NCBI GenBank assembly: GCA_009840575.1
Contig: VXNO01000095.1
Coordinates: 1-45,461, forward strand
Reading direction: 5' to 3'
DNA length: 45,461 nt
DNA from: Chloroflexota bacterium
Lineage (GTDB): Bacteria; Chloroflexota; Anaerolineae; Aggregatilineales; Phototrophicaceae
The stretch's first letter is position 1, and each line of letters starts with the position of its first letter. Under the pieces are notes generated by a model. That model did no database searches and was not told the DNA's origin. It worked only from the letters and a program-made list of their open reading frames with translations. The position numbers and the translations under genes are program-made. Below, in pieces: positions 23,609 through 32,599 of this stretch.

Positions 23609-25251
23609 GTCGGCTCGACAATCAAGCGGCCATCGCGCAGACGCCAAATCGTCGTGGCGACTTTGTCGATGAAAGCGCGGTCGTGCGTCGCCGCCAGGAT
23701 CGCGCCAGGAAAATCCAGCAGCGCCCGTTCCAGCGCCTCCAGGCTCATCAAATCCAGGTGATTGGTCGGCTCATCCAGCAGCAGCAAGTTGGCTCGGCTG
23801 TGGATCAAGCAAGCCAAGCCGAGTTTACGCCGCTGCCCCAGGCTTAGCTCGGCGACTGACTTGCCAGCCAGGTGCGCATCGCGGAAGAGTCCGCTGCGGT
23901 GCAGCAAAGTTAGCAGGCTATCGGGGCTGTCGGGGCTGATTTCGCGCAGCAAGTCGACGATATTTTGGCTTTCATCGAAGGCTGCGCCGGTTTGGTCGAG
24001 GTAGCCGAGCGCCGCGCCGGGCATGATGATGACGGAACCTTGGCTGGGTTTCATCTCGCCTGCTATAAGCCGCAGCAGACTGGTTTTGCCGCCGCCATTG
24101 GGCGCGACCAAAGCCACGCGCTCGCCTTTGCGCAGCACAGCATTCGCGCCGGCAAATAATTGCAGCGAGCCAAATCGCAAAGCCAGCTCGTCCAGGCGCA
24201 GCGGCTCCTGGCTGGCCAGCGGCAGCGGGTCAAAGTCGAACTCGATGTGCCAGACATGACGCGGGTTCTCCAGCGCCTTGGCCTCCAGTTGCTGCAGTTG
24301 GGTTTTGGCGCTGCGCACGGCTTTGCCGACTGTACGCGCGACTTGTTGCTCGGCGGTGAACTTGATCCATTTATCGCCATCATCAGGGCGTTTGGGGCGG
24401 CGGTGCCCGTGCGTTTCCTTTTTGATGCGCGTCCGCAGCGCCTTCATCTGGTTGAGTTGGGCGTGGTAGGCATCGACCTGGCTCTCATACTGCGCTTGCC
24501 GCTGCGCCAGGTAATCATCGTAATTGCCGTGATAGGTGGTGAGGCTGCGCGTAACCGCGGATAAATCCAAGATGCAGGTCGCCAGCCGGTTGATGAAGCG
24601 CCGATCATGCGTGATCATCAGCAAGGCATGCGGGTAAGCCGACAGGTAGTCTTCCAGCCAAGCCAAGCCGGCGAAGTCCAGGTGGTTGGTCGGCTCATCC
24701 AGGATGAGCAAGTCAGGCGCAGCCAAGAGCAGCGCCGCCAAGCCCACGCGGGTTTGTTCGCCACCGCTGAGCGACCTCATGCTGCGCTCAGGCTGGATGT
24801 GTTGGAGCGACAAGCCGGCGAAAATCTGCTCGATTCGACTATCCAAGGTATAGCCGCCGCGCGCCTCAAAGCGCTCTTGCAGCCGCCCGTATTCGTCCAG
24901 CAAGGCATCCAGGTCACCGCCCTCGCCCATCCGCTCTTCCAACTCATGCAGGCGGTCGCGCAGTTTGTGCAGCTCGCCGAGCCGCGCTTCGATGTAGTTG
25001 CCCACAGTCTGCCGGGCGGGGGCGCGCACTTCTTGGGGAAGGTAAGCTACTTGCGCGTCGGGCAGCAGCCAGATATCGCCGCGCTCCGCCGCTTCCTGAC
25101 GCAGCATGAGCCGCGCCAGGGTCGACTTGCCTACGCCATTTTCACCGACCAGCGCCGCCCGGTCGCCGCGATTCAAGCCCAGGCTAACCTCATCGAGGAT
25201 GAGCTTCGCGCCGTAGTATTTTTGCAGTTGGCTTACACGGAGTATCTGCAT
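23605..25251 (-). CDS. ABC-F family ATPase
   Basis: Soluble twin-ATPase of the ABC-F family, 548 aa, with no membrane domain; members act on the ribosome as translation factors or antibiotic-protection proteins. First half: Walker A GENGVGKST (37-45), signature LSGGEQTRV, Walker B LLILDEPTNHLD. The interdomain linker (HAQLNQMKALRTRIKKETHG onward) is long and basic, as expected for the segment reaching the ribosomal P-site region. Second half: Walker A APNGGGKTS, signature LSLGQRRKL, Walker B LLLLDEPTNHLD. Whether it is a housekeeping (EttA/Uup-like) or resistance type cannot be told from sequence alone. A weak TGG-TCTAAT -10 lies about 40 bp upstream. Confidence 0.92.
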   Translation of the reverse strand: MQILRVSQLQKYYGAKLILDEVSLGLNRGDRAALVGENGVGKSTLARLMLRQEAAERGDIWLLPDAQVAYLPQEVRAPARQTVGNYIEARLGELHKLRDRLHELEERMGEGGDLDALLDEYGRLQERFEARGGYTLDSRIEQIFAGLSLQHIQPERSMRSLSGGEQTRVGLAALLLAAPDLLILDEPTNHLDFAGLAWLEDYLSAYPHALLMITHDRRFINRLATCILDLSAVTRSLTTYHGNYDDYLAQRQAQYESQVDAYHAQLNQMKALRTRIKKETHGHRRPKRPDDGDKWIKFTAEQQVARTVGKAVRSAKTQLQQLEAKALENPRHVWHIEFDFDPLPLASQEPLRLDELALRFGSLQLFAGANAVLRKGERVALVAPNGGGKTSLLRLIAGEMKPSQGSVIIMPGAALGYLDQTGAAFDESQNIVDLLREISPDSPDSLLTLLHRSGLFRDAHLAGKSVAELSLGQRRKLGLACLIHSRANLLLLDEPTNHLDLMSLEALERALLDFPGAILAATHDRAFIDKVATTIWRLRDGRLIVEPT

Positions 25252-25333
25252 CGGTGTCGGACTTTTTCTGCGCGGGAATGCGAGACGAATTAGACCACAG
25301 AAGCGGTTCCATGGTAGCCGTGAAATTCGTATT

Positions 25334-25429
25334 CACCACAGAGGCGCAGAAGGCACAGAGATTTGGCGCAGAGGCGAGGCGGTGACTCGCCCGAAATACT
25401 TGCTCGCCCCTCACATAAATTGAGAGGGG
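25334..25429. repeat. Intergenic repeat modules
   Basis: The 208-bp gap between the ABC-F gene and the ABC-2 operon holds the 'ccacagaggcgcagaaggca' module, a GGCGAG palindrome (25371-25392), and the hairpin CCCCTC (25407-25412) with GAGGGG (25424-25429). The hairpin lies downstream of the ABC-2 permease stop and could end that transcript, although no T tract follows. No gene is visible. Confidence 0.55.
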
Positions 25430-25459
25430 CTGGGAAAGGAGGGTGCTAGCGGACAAGCC

Positions 25460-26266
25460 TTATAAGCCGACATCCCGCCGTTCATAGCGATAGAGTGAAG
25501 CCAGCAGCATGACCAGCGACAGCGCGAGATAACCAGCAATGTGTGGCCAGATAAAGCCCTCTTGCAGGATGTTGCCCGCGTTGTAATAGGTGAAGAAGGA
25601 CACCGTGCCCAGCGGCTCGGCGACTGTGCCTTCCGCCGCCAAGCCGATCGTCTGCAGCATGAAACTTGCCACGACAAAGGCGGTAACCACGCCCAGCGCC
25701 ACCATGCGCCGCCGCGCCACCGCCGCCGCCAACATGGTCGCCGCCATGACAAAGACCATCAGCGGGATTAAATAGAAAGTGACTTCTGTCAGTCGCCCCA
25801 CATCCAAATCAACATTGCCCAGGCTCGCGCCGATGCCCACACCCAGATAGATCAGCGCGACGACGCCGACGATGCTGATACAATAGGCAAAAAACTTCTC
25901 GACCAAGACCTGCGCGCGGCTGACTGGCAGGCTCAGCAGCACATCCATGATGCCATTGTCTTCTTCGTCGGCGGTGATGCGCATGCCCATAACGACCGGA
26001 TAGACCGCAAAGATGAGCGCCGACTTGCCAAAGAAGCCCATGGCTACGAAGCCCTCGTTGGTGGCGAAGACCTCCAGGTCGCTGCCAATGCCGATCATCG
26101 CCAGAATGAAGGGCGGGAAGCTCTCCAGCAGGCTCTTCATATCCTGCATATCAAATAGCGGCACCATCACCACAACCAGCATCGCCAGCGCCGCCAAGCC
26201 AATGCCCCAGCCGACCATCTGCTTCCAGGTCTGTTTGAAGGTCTCGATAAACACTGCGCCTGTCAT
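25460..26266 (-). CDS. ABC-2 type exporter permease, second copy
   Basis: Integral membrane subunit of an ABC-2 type exporter, 268 aa, with six predicted helices; the cytoplasmic loop 'RITADEEDNGIMDVLLSLPVSR' is the typical ABC-2 permease loop. It is a diverged duplicate of the preceding permease: equal length, shared 'DEE(D/Q)xGI(M/L)Dx(L/V)LSLPxSR' and identical-type ends (RRDVGL versus RRDIGI). Last gene of the operon, 9 bp behind its paralogue. The substrate is unknown; drug, lipid or polysaccharide export is common. Confidence 0.88.
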   Translation of the reverse strand: MTGAVFIETFKQTWKQMVGWGIGLAALAMLVVVMVPLFDMQDMKSLLESFPPFILAMIGIGSDLEVFATNEGFVAMGFFGKSALIFAVYPVVMGMRITADEEDNGIMDVLLSLPVSRAQVLVEKFFAYCISIVGVVALIYLGVGIGASLGNVDLDVGRLTEVTFYLIPLMVFVMAATMLAAAVARRRMVALGVVTAFVVASFMLQTIGLAAEGTVAEPLGTVSFFTYYNAGNILQEGFIWPHIAGYLALSLVMLLASLYRYERRDVGL

Positions 26267-26275
26267 GATTTACTC

Positions 26276-27082
26276 CTAGATACCAATATCGCGGCGGTCA
26301 AACAAGTAAGCGGAAAGCGCGAAGCCAAGCCCAGCCGCCACCAGCAGCGCCAGCGCGCCACTTGGCTCGTATTCGCCAGCAACGATGGCTTCGCCACCGA
26401 CATGCGAGAAGTAGGAAATCGCCTCCAGCAGGTCAGCGATGGGACCACTGGCTGAGCCGCCGATGATGCTGAACATATAGCTGCCGATGACATAAGCCGC
26501 GACCGCGCCGATAGCGGCGATGCGCCGGCGAAACAGCGTGGCTAGCAGCACAGTCACTGTGATAACAATCAGCGCGCCGGGATAAACAGCCAGGATGCTG
26601 GCGAAGATGATGCCGATATCCGCTTCGATGCCTAGCGCGACCGCCGTCATTACCGGCAGCAGCCCGGAAATCAACACAGTGCCAAAAGCCAGCAGCGCAT
26701 AAGCCAGCCATTTTTCCAGCAAGAATGCGCGCCGCGAGATCGGCAGTGACAAAACCATATCCAGGATGCCCGATTGCTCTTCGTTGGCGGTTACAGCCAG
26801 GCCAGCCATCACCGCATATACCGAGAGGAAGAGCGCCAACTCGCTCACCAGGATGGTAACGACCCAGCCTTCGGTCGAACGGAAGAGCTCCGCCCCAGAA
26901 GCGCCAAAGGCAGTCAGCAAAGCCGGCGGCAGCGACTCGAACAAATCGGCATAGCCCTGCACAATATCTGAATTGGAAGCGATGAAGACGATGTACATGC
27001 CCAACAAGCCCAAGCCCAAGCCCCAATAGAACATTTGTCGCCAGGCTGTGCGCAGGGTGTTGCTGATGATGATGCCGCTCAT
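26276..27082 (-). CDS. ABC-2 type exporter permease, first copy
   Basis: Integral membrane subunit, 268 aa, six predicted helices, with the loop 'TANEEQSGILDMVLSLPISR'. Its start overlaps the end of the ATPase gene by 4 bp (ATGA), indicating translational coupling. With the 25460-26266 paralogue it would form a heterodimeric membrane domain energised by the upstream ATPase. Confidence 0.88.
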   Translation of the reverse strand: MSGIIISNTLRTAWRQMFYWGLGLGLLGMYIVFIASNSDIVQGYADLFESLPPALLTAFGASGAELFRSTEGWVVTILVSELALFLSVYAVMAGLAVTANEEQSGILDMVLSLPISRRAFLLEKWLAYALLAFGTVLISGLLPVMTAVALGIEADIGIIFASILAVYPGALIVITVTVLLATLFRRRIAAIGAVAAYVIGSYMFSIIGGSASGPIADLLEAISYFSHVGGEAIVAGEYEPSGALALLVAAGLGFALSAYLFDRRDIGI

Positions 27083-28011
27083 GCGCTTTCTCCTTCGCCG
27101 CTGTAATAGGCCAGGAAGATATCTTCCAGGGTCGGCTCTTCGACGTGCAGTTGCTCGACATAGCCAGCGGCGATTGCGCGCAGCAGCGGGTCAAAGTCGC
27201 CTTGCAGGCGCATGCGGGCATTCGCGCCCTCAGCCTGGAACTCGCTCACCGCCGGCAAGCTGCGCAAACCCTGCGCGACATCGGCTGGCACCCCGCCGCG
27301 GAATTGCACATGCACCCAGCGGAACTCGACATTGGTGAGCGCATCTACAGTCTGCACCGCTTTTAAGTCGCCATCGCGCAGGATGCCGACGCGGTCGCAA
27401 ATCGCTTGCACCTCGCTGAGCACATGCGATGACAAGAAGACCGTCTTGCCTTTATCGCGGAATTCATGCATCAATTCATGGAAGGTCTGCTGAACCAGCG
27501 GATCCAGCCCATTGGTCGGCTCGTCCAGGATGAGCAGGTCAGGCGAGTGCATCATGGCGATGACCAAGCCCAGTTTGCGTTTGTTGCCAGAAGACAGGTC
27601 GCGCACCTTCTTGCTGGTATCCAGTTTCAGTCGCGCGGCGAGCTCTTCGGCTTGCTTGACGGTGCGCTTGATATCCCCGCGCACGCTGGCGACATAGTGG
27701 ATGACCTGCATGCCGCTGCGCCCTTGCCACAAGCTGAGCTCGCCCGGCAAGAAGCCAATGCGCTGATGAATCTCTACGCTCTGCTGGCGGGCATCCATGC
27801 CAAAGATGGTCGCGCTGCCGCTGCTAGGGCGGATCAAATCCAGCAGCACGCGGATGGTGGTCGTCTTGCCAGCGCCATTGGGACCGAGATAACCGAAGAT
27901 CTCGCCAGGCTGCACCTGCAAGGTCAATTTATCCAGCGCGACCAAGCTATTGCCGCCCCTGCCATATATCTTGGACAACCCCTTAATATCAATCACCGAC
28001 GATGCTGCCAT
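27079..28011 (-). CDS. ABC-2 type exporter ATPase
   Basis: Cytoplasmic ATPase of the exporter, 310 aa. Walker A GPNGAGKTT, signature LSSGNKRKLGLV, Walker B LLILDEPTNGLD and switch His in LSSHVL; the layout is that of the CcmA/DrrA group. The last 80 residues, after the nucleotide domain, form the usual small C-terminal domain. ATG 28011 has AGGAG 6 nt upstream. A strong promoter lies 66 bp upstream, so this operon has its own transcription start and is not merely read through from serS. Confidence 0.93.
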   Translation of the reverse strand: MAASSVIDIKGLSKIYGRGGNSLVALDKLTLQVQPGEIFGYLGPNGAGKTTTIRVLLDLIRPSSGSATIFGMDARQQSVEIHQRIGFLPGELSLWQGRSGMQVIHYVASVRGDIKRTVKQAEELAARLKLDTSKKVRDLSSGNKRKLGLVIAMMHSPDLLILDEPTNGLDPLVQQTFHELMHEFRDKGKTVFLSSHVLSEVQAICDRVGILRDGDLKAVQTVDALTNVEFRWVHVQFRGGVPADVAQGLRSLPAVSEFQAEGANARMRLQGDFDPLLRAIAAGYVEQLHVEEPTLEDIFLAYYSGEGESA

Positions 28012-28076
28012 CCAAAGCTCCTCACCAGCGCAGACCCACTATGCGAAAACTTCCCATGCGCTTAATTCTTGTAAAG

Positions 28077-28106
28077 AGTATAGAACCCGCGCTGGTCGGC
28101 TGTCAA
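28077..28106 (-). promoter_or_regulatory. Strong sigma70-type promoter of the ABC-2 operon
   Basis: On the minus strand a perfect TTGACA (28106-28101) and TATACT (28082-28077) are separated by 18 bp. The predicted start near 28070 gives a leader of about 60 nt ending in the AGGAG site of the ATPase gene. It is the best consensus match in the window. Confidence 0.75.
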
Positions 28107-28118
28107 ACTGCCGCCACC

Positions 28119-28134
28119 CCCCAATTACTTGGGG
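28119..28134 (-). terminator. Short hairpin at the serS stop
   Basis: CCCCAA-4 nt-TTGGGG forms a perfect 6-bp stem overlapping the serS stop codon. There is no T tract, so intrinsic termination is doubtful; it may only be an mRNA 3' structure between serS and the ABC-2 operon. Confidence 0.25.
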
Positions 28135-29552
28135 TATATTGCTTCCGCGCCACCCAGGTAGGGGCGCAGGGCTTCGGGGATGAGGACGTTACCGTCGGCT
28201 TGCTGGTTGTTCTCGAGGATGGCGATCAGCGTGCGTGGAGTCGCCAGTCCGCTGCCATTCAAGGTGTGCAAGAAGCGCGTCTTGCGGCTGCCACGCGGAT
28301 AATAGCGCAGCCCGGCTCGCCGCGCCTGGAAGGCTTCGGTATTGCTGCAGGAGCTGACTTCCAGCCACTCGCCACAGCCCGGCGACCACATTTCGATGTC
28401 GTATTTCTTGCTCGCGCTGAAGCCCAGATCGCCCGAGACAATCTCCAGGCGGCGGTACGGGATATCCAGCGCCGCGCAGAGGCTCTCCGCACCCCGCGTC
28501 ATCGCTTCCAGCGCGTCATAACTGGCTTCGGGCGTGGTGAATTGGAACATCTCCACTTTTTCAAATTGATGCACCCGTTTGATGCCGCGCACATCCCGCC
28601 CGGCGCTGGCTTTCTCACTGCGGAAGCAAGGCGTATGCGCCACATAGCGCAGGGGCAATTGCGCTTCCGTGAGGATTTCATCACGATGCAGGTTGGCGAT
28701 GGCCACCTCGGATGTGGGCAGCAAATACTTGTCACCATCAGCAACAGGATAGACTGTATCCTGGAACTTGGGGAATTGCGCGCTGCCATAGAGCATCTGC
28801 CCATGCACGATATAAGGCAGGTAGAGCTCTTCGTAGCCATTTGCCCGCGCGCAATCCAGGAAGAAGCTAATCAAAGCTCTCTGCAAACGCGCGCCCCAGC
28901 CACTCAGCACATAATAGCGGCTGCCTGACAATTTGACGCCGCGCTCAAAGTCGATGATGCCTAGCGCGGGTCCCAGCTCCCAATGTGGCTTGGGCTCAAA
29001 GTCAAATTCCCGGAACTCACCCACTGGCACGTCGGGGATATTGTCGTCTTCGCTGAAGAAGACAGGCACAGTTTCGTGCGGCAGATTGGGAAGCCACAGC
29101 ATCTCTTCTTGCAAAGCGGCTTCTATGTCTTTGGCGCGCGCATAGCCGGCGTCTATCGTATCGCCCATCCTCTTGAGCGCGGCGATCAATGCCTGGAAGG
29201 CTGGCTGAAGATCGGCCTCATCATCACCAGCGCCCTCGAATGCGGCTTTTGACCCATCCAACAGCACCGTGGCGTACTCATAATCGGGCTTGGCAATCGC
29301 GGATGCAGCAGCGTTGGCACGCGCCGCTTTCTCGGCGGGCGACATGGTTTTGCTGCCACGCAATTTACCCATAGCGCGGTTGAGCTTGTTGCGGGCGGCT
29401 TGCGCGCTTTCGCATTCTGTGCGGGTCTGGCGGCGCTCGGCGTCCAACTCGACGATGCGGTCGATGCGCGCCAGAGTGGCTTCGTCGCCCAGCTTGGCGA
29501 TTTGCGCTTTGACCCAATCGGTCCGCGAGCGAATCAGCGCGATATCAAGCAT
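28125..29552 (-). CDS. serS: Seryl-tRNA synthetase
   Basis: Class II aminoacyl-tRNA synthetase charging tRNA-Ser, about 475 aa. The N-terminal coiled-coil arm (DRIVELDAERRQTRTECESA and on to about residue 110) is followed by the catalytic core: motif 2 'FRSEKASAGRDVRGIKRVHQ' and motif 3 'NGSGLATPRTLIAILEN'. It is some 40-50 residues longer than E. coli SerRS, mostly in a Lys/Gly/Asp-containing stretch after the arm. ATG 29552 (MLDIALIRSRTDWV) is chosen; an in-frame extension to 29603 lies over the small membrane gene, whose end overlaps serS by 8 bp. Confidence 0.95.
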   Translation of the reverse strand: MLDIALIRSRTDWVKAQIAKLGDEATLARIDRIVELDAERRQTRTECESAQAARNKLNRAMGKLRGSKTMSPAEKAARANAAASAIAKPDYEYATVLLDGSKAAFEGAGDDEADLQPAFQALIAALKRMGDTIDAGYARAKDIEAALQEEMLWLPNLPHETVPVFFSEDDNIPDVPVGEFREFDFEPKPHWELGPALGIIDFERGVKLSGSRYYVLSGWGARLQRALISFFLDCARANGYEELYLPYIVHGQMLYGSAQFPKFQDTVYPVADGDKYLLPTSEVAIANLHRDEILTEAQLPLRYVAHTPCFRSEKASAGRDVRGIKRVHQFEKVEMFQFTTPEASYDALEAMTRGAESLCAALDIPYRRLEIVSGDLGFSASKKYDIEMWSPGCGEWLEVSSCSNTEAFQARRAGLRYYPRGSRKTRFLHTLNGSGLATPRTLIAILENNQQADGNVLIPEALRPYLGGAEAIYPK

Positions 29553-29727
29553 GGTCTTCGGCTCTCCCTTGTTGTGTGTCTTGTGCCCAGGCGGGGGCTT
29601 CATCAGGCGAATTAGGCGGGTTCGCGCGCAGGTCTTGGCGGAAGCGTCGACCTGCCAGCAGCATCCCTAACGCCAGGCTGAGCAGGATCAGCAAATCGAA
29701 GAATTGCGGCGTCAGGAGGTCGCTCAT
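29545..29727 (-). CDS. Small single-pass membrane protein between lysS and serS
   Basis: A 60-aa protein with one membrane helix (FFDLLILLSLALGMLLAG, about residues 9-26) and a polar C-terminus rich in Asn, Pro, Asp and Gln. It overlaps lysS by 4 bp (ATGA) and serS by 8 bp, the pattern of genuine coupled genes. GGAGG lies about 6 nt before ATG 29727. I do not recognise a family; the linkage to two tRNA synthetases may be only operonic. Confidence 0.65.
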   Translation of the reverse strand: MSDLLTPQFFDLLILLSLALGMLLAGRRFRQDLRANPPNSPDEAPAWAQDTQQGRAEDHA

Positions 29728-31604
29728 GCCTTCGCGCTTTTCTGCAAAGCCAGCCAGGGCAATTCAGCCCAGAACTTCGCCAGGTCAAGCTCCTGCAACT
29801 CGTCACCTACGCGATAGAAGCTCGCCTCGGTCATCACAACCAGTTCGCCAGCAAATGCCCGCCGCAACCTTTGCAGCTGTGGCAGCGCGCCGGGTAGCGC
29901 ATTCTCCATGCGGAACTCGACGCCGACGCCGTGCTTGGGCAGCAACAGCCCCAGCTTGTGTTTCTTGCCCAGCGACACATCCAGTTGGTATTCCAGTTCG
30001 CGCATCGCCGCATCTAGCATGAATTGCCCGCGCAGGTCGCCTTCGGTAAGCGCTGGCGCGCGCAGATGCGGATACAGCAGCACATCACGGATGCTCACCT
30101 GGTCGGTCAGCAGCATGACCAGGCGGTCGACGCCGCCACCAAAGCCACCATTGGGCGGCATGCCATAGCGCATCGCCTTGAGGTAATCCTCGTCCAGCGG
30201 CGCGGTCTCATCGGCTTCGTCGGCGTAGAGTCGTTTCATCTCGACGAAGCGCGCCTGCTGGTCACGCGGGTCGTTCAGCTCGGTGAAGGCGTTGCCCATC
30301 TCCATGCCGGCGATGAAGAACTCAAAGCGCTCGGTGTGGCTGTCGATGTAGCGCTGCTCTTTTTCGTCGTTTGTGCCGGCGCTGCCCAGTCGCTTGGCAA
30401 AAGGCGACATATCGCGCGGGTAATCCTTGATGATGGTCGGCTGGACTAGCTGCGGCTCAATGAAACTGCCCAGCAGATGCTCGACTATCATGCGCCCCCA
30501 GGTATCCTGCGCGTCCAGCCCTTCCGCCATGCCGCGCGATTGCAAATAGGCGAATAGCGATTCGCTATCTGGGTAATCCATATAGTCGAAGTCGAGCTGC
30601 GCCAGGACCGCTTCACGGATGCTGAGGCGCTGCCATGGCGGCGACAAATCGATGGCATTTCCTTGATACGCAATCTGCGCGCTGCCGACAACTTGCTCGG
30701 CGACATAGGCGTACATGCGCTCGGTGATGTCCATCACGCCCTTATAGTCGATGTAGGCTTTGTAGAACTCCAGCATGGTGAATTCAGTATTGTGTTTGTA
30801 GCTGACGCCTTCGTTGCGGAAGTCGCGCCCAATCTCATACACCGCGTCATAACCACCGACCAGCAGCCGCTTGAGATACAGCTCAAAGCTGATGCGCAGG
30901 TACAAATCCTGATGCAGTTGGTTGTGATGCGTGGTAAAGGGACGAGCCGCCGCGCCGCCATACAAGGGCTGCAAAATCGGCGTCTCCACCTCCAGCATGC
31001 CTTCCGCATCCAGGAAGTTGCGCAGCGCCGTGATTGCCCGCGCCCGCTTGACAAAGACATCCCGCACCGGCTTGTTCACCGCCAGGTCGGCATAGCGCTG
31101 GCGATAGCGCATTTCTGTGTCCTTGAACTCGCCATATTCGACCAGCGAGCCATCATCCAGCCGTTGTTCTTTGATAACTGGCAAGGGGCTGAGCGATTTT
31201 GCCAGCAGGCGCAGTTGCCGCACATGCACGCTGACCTCGCCAGTGCGCGTGCGCATCATCTCGCCGCGCGCCTCGACGAAGTCATCGACATCGATCAGCT
31301 TGCGGCGGACGCGCTCATAGACTTCTGCGCCTAAGCTATTAACGCGCAGAAATAGCTGCACGCGCCCGCTCTCGTCTTCAATGTGGGCGAATGACAGCTT
31401 GCCTTTGCTGTTGAGGCGGCGGATGCGCCCCAGCAAAGTAACCTCAACAGCCTGCTGAGATGCTTCGCCAGCGAGAAATGCCGCGACCGCTTCGGCAATG
31501 CGATGGCTGCGCTGGGCGCGGGCGGGGTAGAGCGCGACGCCAGCTTCAGCCAGGCGCTCTGCCTTGTCCAGCCGCTCTTGCTCCAATTTGTTGGGTTGCC
31601 ACAT
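29724..31604 (-). CDS. lysS: Lysyl-tRNA synthetase, class II, with C-terminal extension
   Basis: Class II LysRS charging tRNA-Lys, 626 aa. The N-terminal OB-fold anticodon-binding domain (EVTLLGRIRRLNSKGKLSFA) precedes the core: 'VETPILQPLYGGAAARPF', motif 2 'FRNEGVSYKHNTEFTMLEFY', and motif 3 'GGFGGGVDRLVMLLTDQ'. Usual class II LysRS is about 490-510 aa and ends near 'VLLYPHLR' (residue 515); here about 111 further residues follow (APALTEGDLRGQFMLDAAMR onward), ending in a helical, acidic region. The extension's function is unknown. First gene of a lysS-small membrane protein-serS unit. Confidence 0.95.
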   Translation of the reverse strand: MWQPNKLEQERLDKAERLAEAGVALYPARAQRSHRIAEAVAAFLAGEASQQAVEVTLLGRIRRLNSKGKLSFAHIEDESGRVQLFLRVNSLGAEVYERVRRKLIDVDDFVEARGEMMRTRTGEVSVHVRQLRLLAKSLSPLPVIKEQRLDDGSLVEYGEFKDTEMRYRQRYADLAVNKPVRDVFVKRARAITALRNFLDAEGMLEVETPILQPLYGGAAARPFTTHHNQLHQDLYLRISFELYLKRLLVGGYDAVYEIGRDFRNEGVSYKHNTEFTMLEFYKAYIDYKGVMDITERMYAYVAEQVVGSAQIAYQGNAIDLSPPWQRLSIREAVLAQLDFDYMDYPDSESLFAYLQSRGMAEGLDAQDTWGRMIVEHLLGSFIEPQLVQPTIIKDYPRDMSPFAKRLGSAGTNDEKEQRYIDSHTERFEFFIAGMEMGNAFTELNDPRDQQARFVEMKRLYADEADETAPLDEDYLKAMRYGMPPNGGFGGGVDRLVMLLTDQVSIRDVLLYPHLRAPALTEGDLRGQFMLDAAMRELEYQLDVSLGKKHKLGLLLPKHGVGVEFRMENALPGALPQLQRLRRAFAGELVVMTEASFYRVGDELQELDLAKFWAELPWLALQKSAKA

Positions 31605-31666
31605 ACGGGCGCTGCTCCAGCTCGTGGGGGCTTGCGGCGCAAACGATAGCCCAGGATAGCTTGAAA

Positions 31667-32599
31667 TTACAGGTGGAATCGCGCCGCCAAGCCAAGCAGC
31701 CCATCAGCCGCCACGGCTTGCAAGAGCGCCAGGCACAGCAAGGCGATGCCCACTCCCGCGCTATGCGGCACAGTCGCCCAAAGCTCGCCCAAATTGCTCA
31801 AATGCCCCAGGCTCAATCCCCAGTCGCCCAGCGCGCCGTGGAGAAGCAGCCAGGCAAACTGTGTCTCGCCGCGCAGCTCCAGCCAGGCAAAATTAAATTG
31901 CAGCGCCCCCGCCGCGGTCCATAGCAGCTGCGCCGAAGCGATGATTATTTGCGCCAGCGCCGCAAACAAAGAGCCGCGGATAAGCGCCGACAGCAAAATG
32001 CCCAGCGCCGCGCCCAAACTAATCATGCTGAGCGGCGGCAGCAGCAGCGCCGTCATGCTTGCCGCGAACAAGGGCAATGCCAGCCACGGGCTCGGCAGCG
32101 GTGGGGTGGCTTGCAGCGCCAACATGGCACCGTGATGCCCGCCAAGCGCCGTCAATTCGACCCACATGCCGAAGCAATAGAGCAGTCGCCACAACAGGAT
32201 TGCCGCGATAGGCGCGCGCAAACGCAGCAGGATGCCCAGCCAGCGCAAGCGCAAGCTCAGCGTGACGCCCGCTTCTGTCGCGCGCAGGCTGTCCCAGGTT
32301 TTGCGGCTGCGCAGCCGGCCCACTGTCGCGCCGCCCAGCACAAATGCCACCAGCCATGTCCCCGTTTGCAGCGCCAGCAAAGGCAATTGGCTGCCGCGCC
32401 AGATGCGCCTGCCGAGGTTGGTTGCGCTTGGCTGATGCGCTTCAAGCTGCCATGCCACGATGCCAACCAGCGCCAGCCAGCCAATCACTTGCAGCGCCGT
32501 GCCGCGCCACCCGCTCGTTTTTACCAGCAGATAACGCAGCAAAGCGCTGTCTCGCCGCGCCCAGCCTGGCAGAAGCCAATCGCGCAAGGCATTAATCAT
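31667..32599 (-). CDS. Polytopic membrane protein of unknown function
   Basis: Membrane protein of about 310 aa with roughly seven hydrophobic segments (ALQVIGWLALVGIVAW; LALQTGTWLVAFVLGG; LALPLFAASMTALLLP; ISLGAALGILLSALI; AGVGIALLCLALLQAVA). A basic loop 'RLRSRKTWDSLRATEAG' sits after the second helix, where ABC-2 permeases have a comparable loop; this is only suggestive. ATG 32599 overlaps the end of addA by 8 bp, so it is translated from the addBA transcript. An in-frame ATG at 32662 lies deeper in addA. No family recognised. Confidence 0.65.
   Translation of the reverse strand: MINALRDWLLPGWARRDSALLRYLLVKTSGWRGTALQVIGWLALVGIVAWQLEAHQPSATNLGRRIWRGSQLPLLALQTGTWLVAFVLGGATVGRLRSRKTWDSLRATEAGVTLSLRLRWLGILLRLRAPIAAILLWRLLYCFGMWVELTALGGHHGAMLALQATPPLPSPWLALPLFAASMTALLLPPLSMISLGAALGILLSALIRGSLFAALAQIIIASAQLLWTAAGALQFNFAWLELRGETQFAWLLLHGALGDWGLSLGHLSNLGELWATVPHSAGVGIALLCLALLQAVAADGLLGLAARFHL

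Noticed and set aside
25460..27082. The two ABC-2 permeases as evidence of recent tandem duplication
   Set aside because: They have equal length and shared motifs but are strongly diverged, as is common for heterodimeric exporters, so this is an old duplication and not remarkable.
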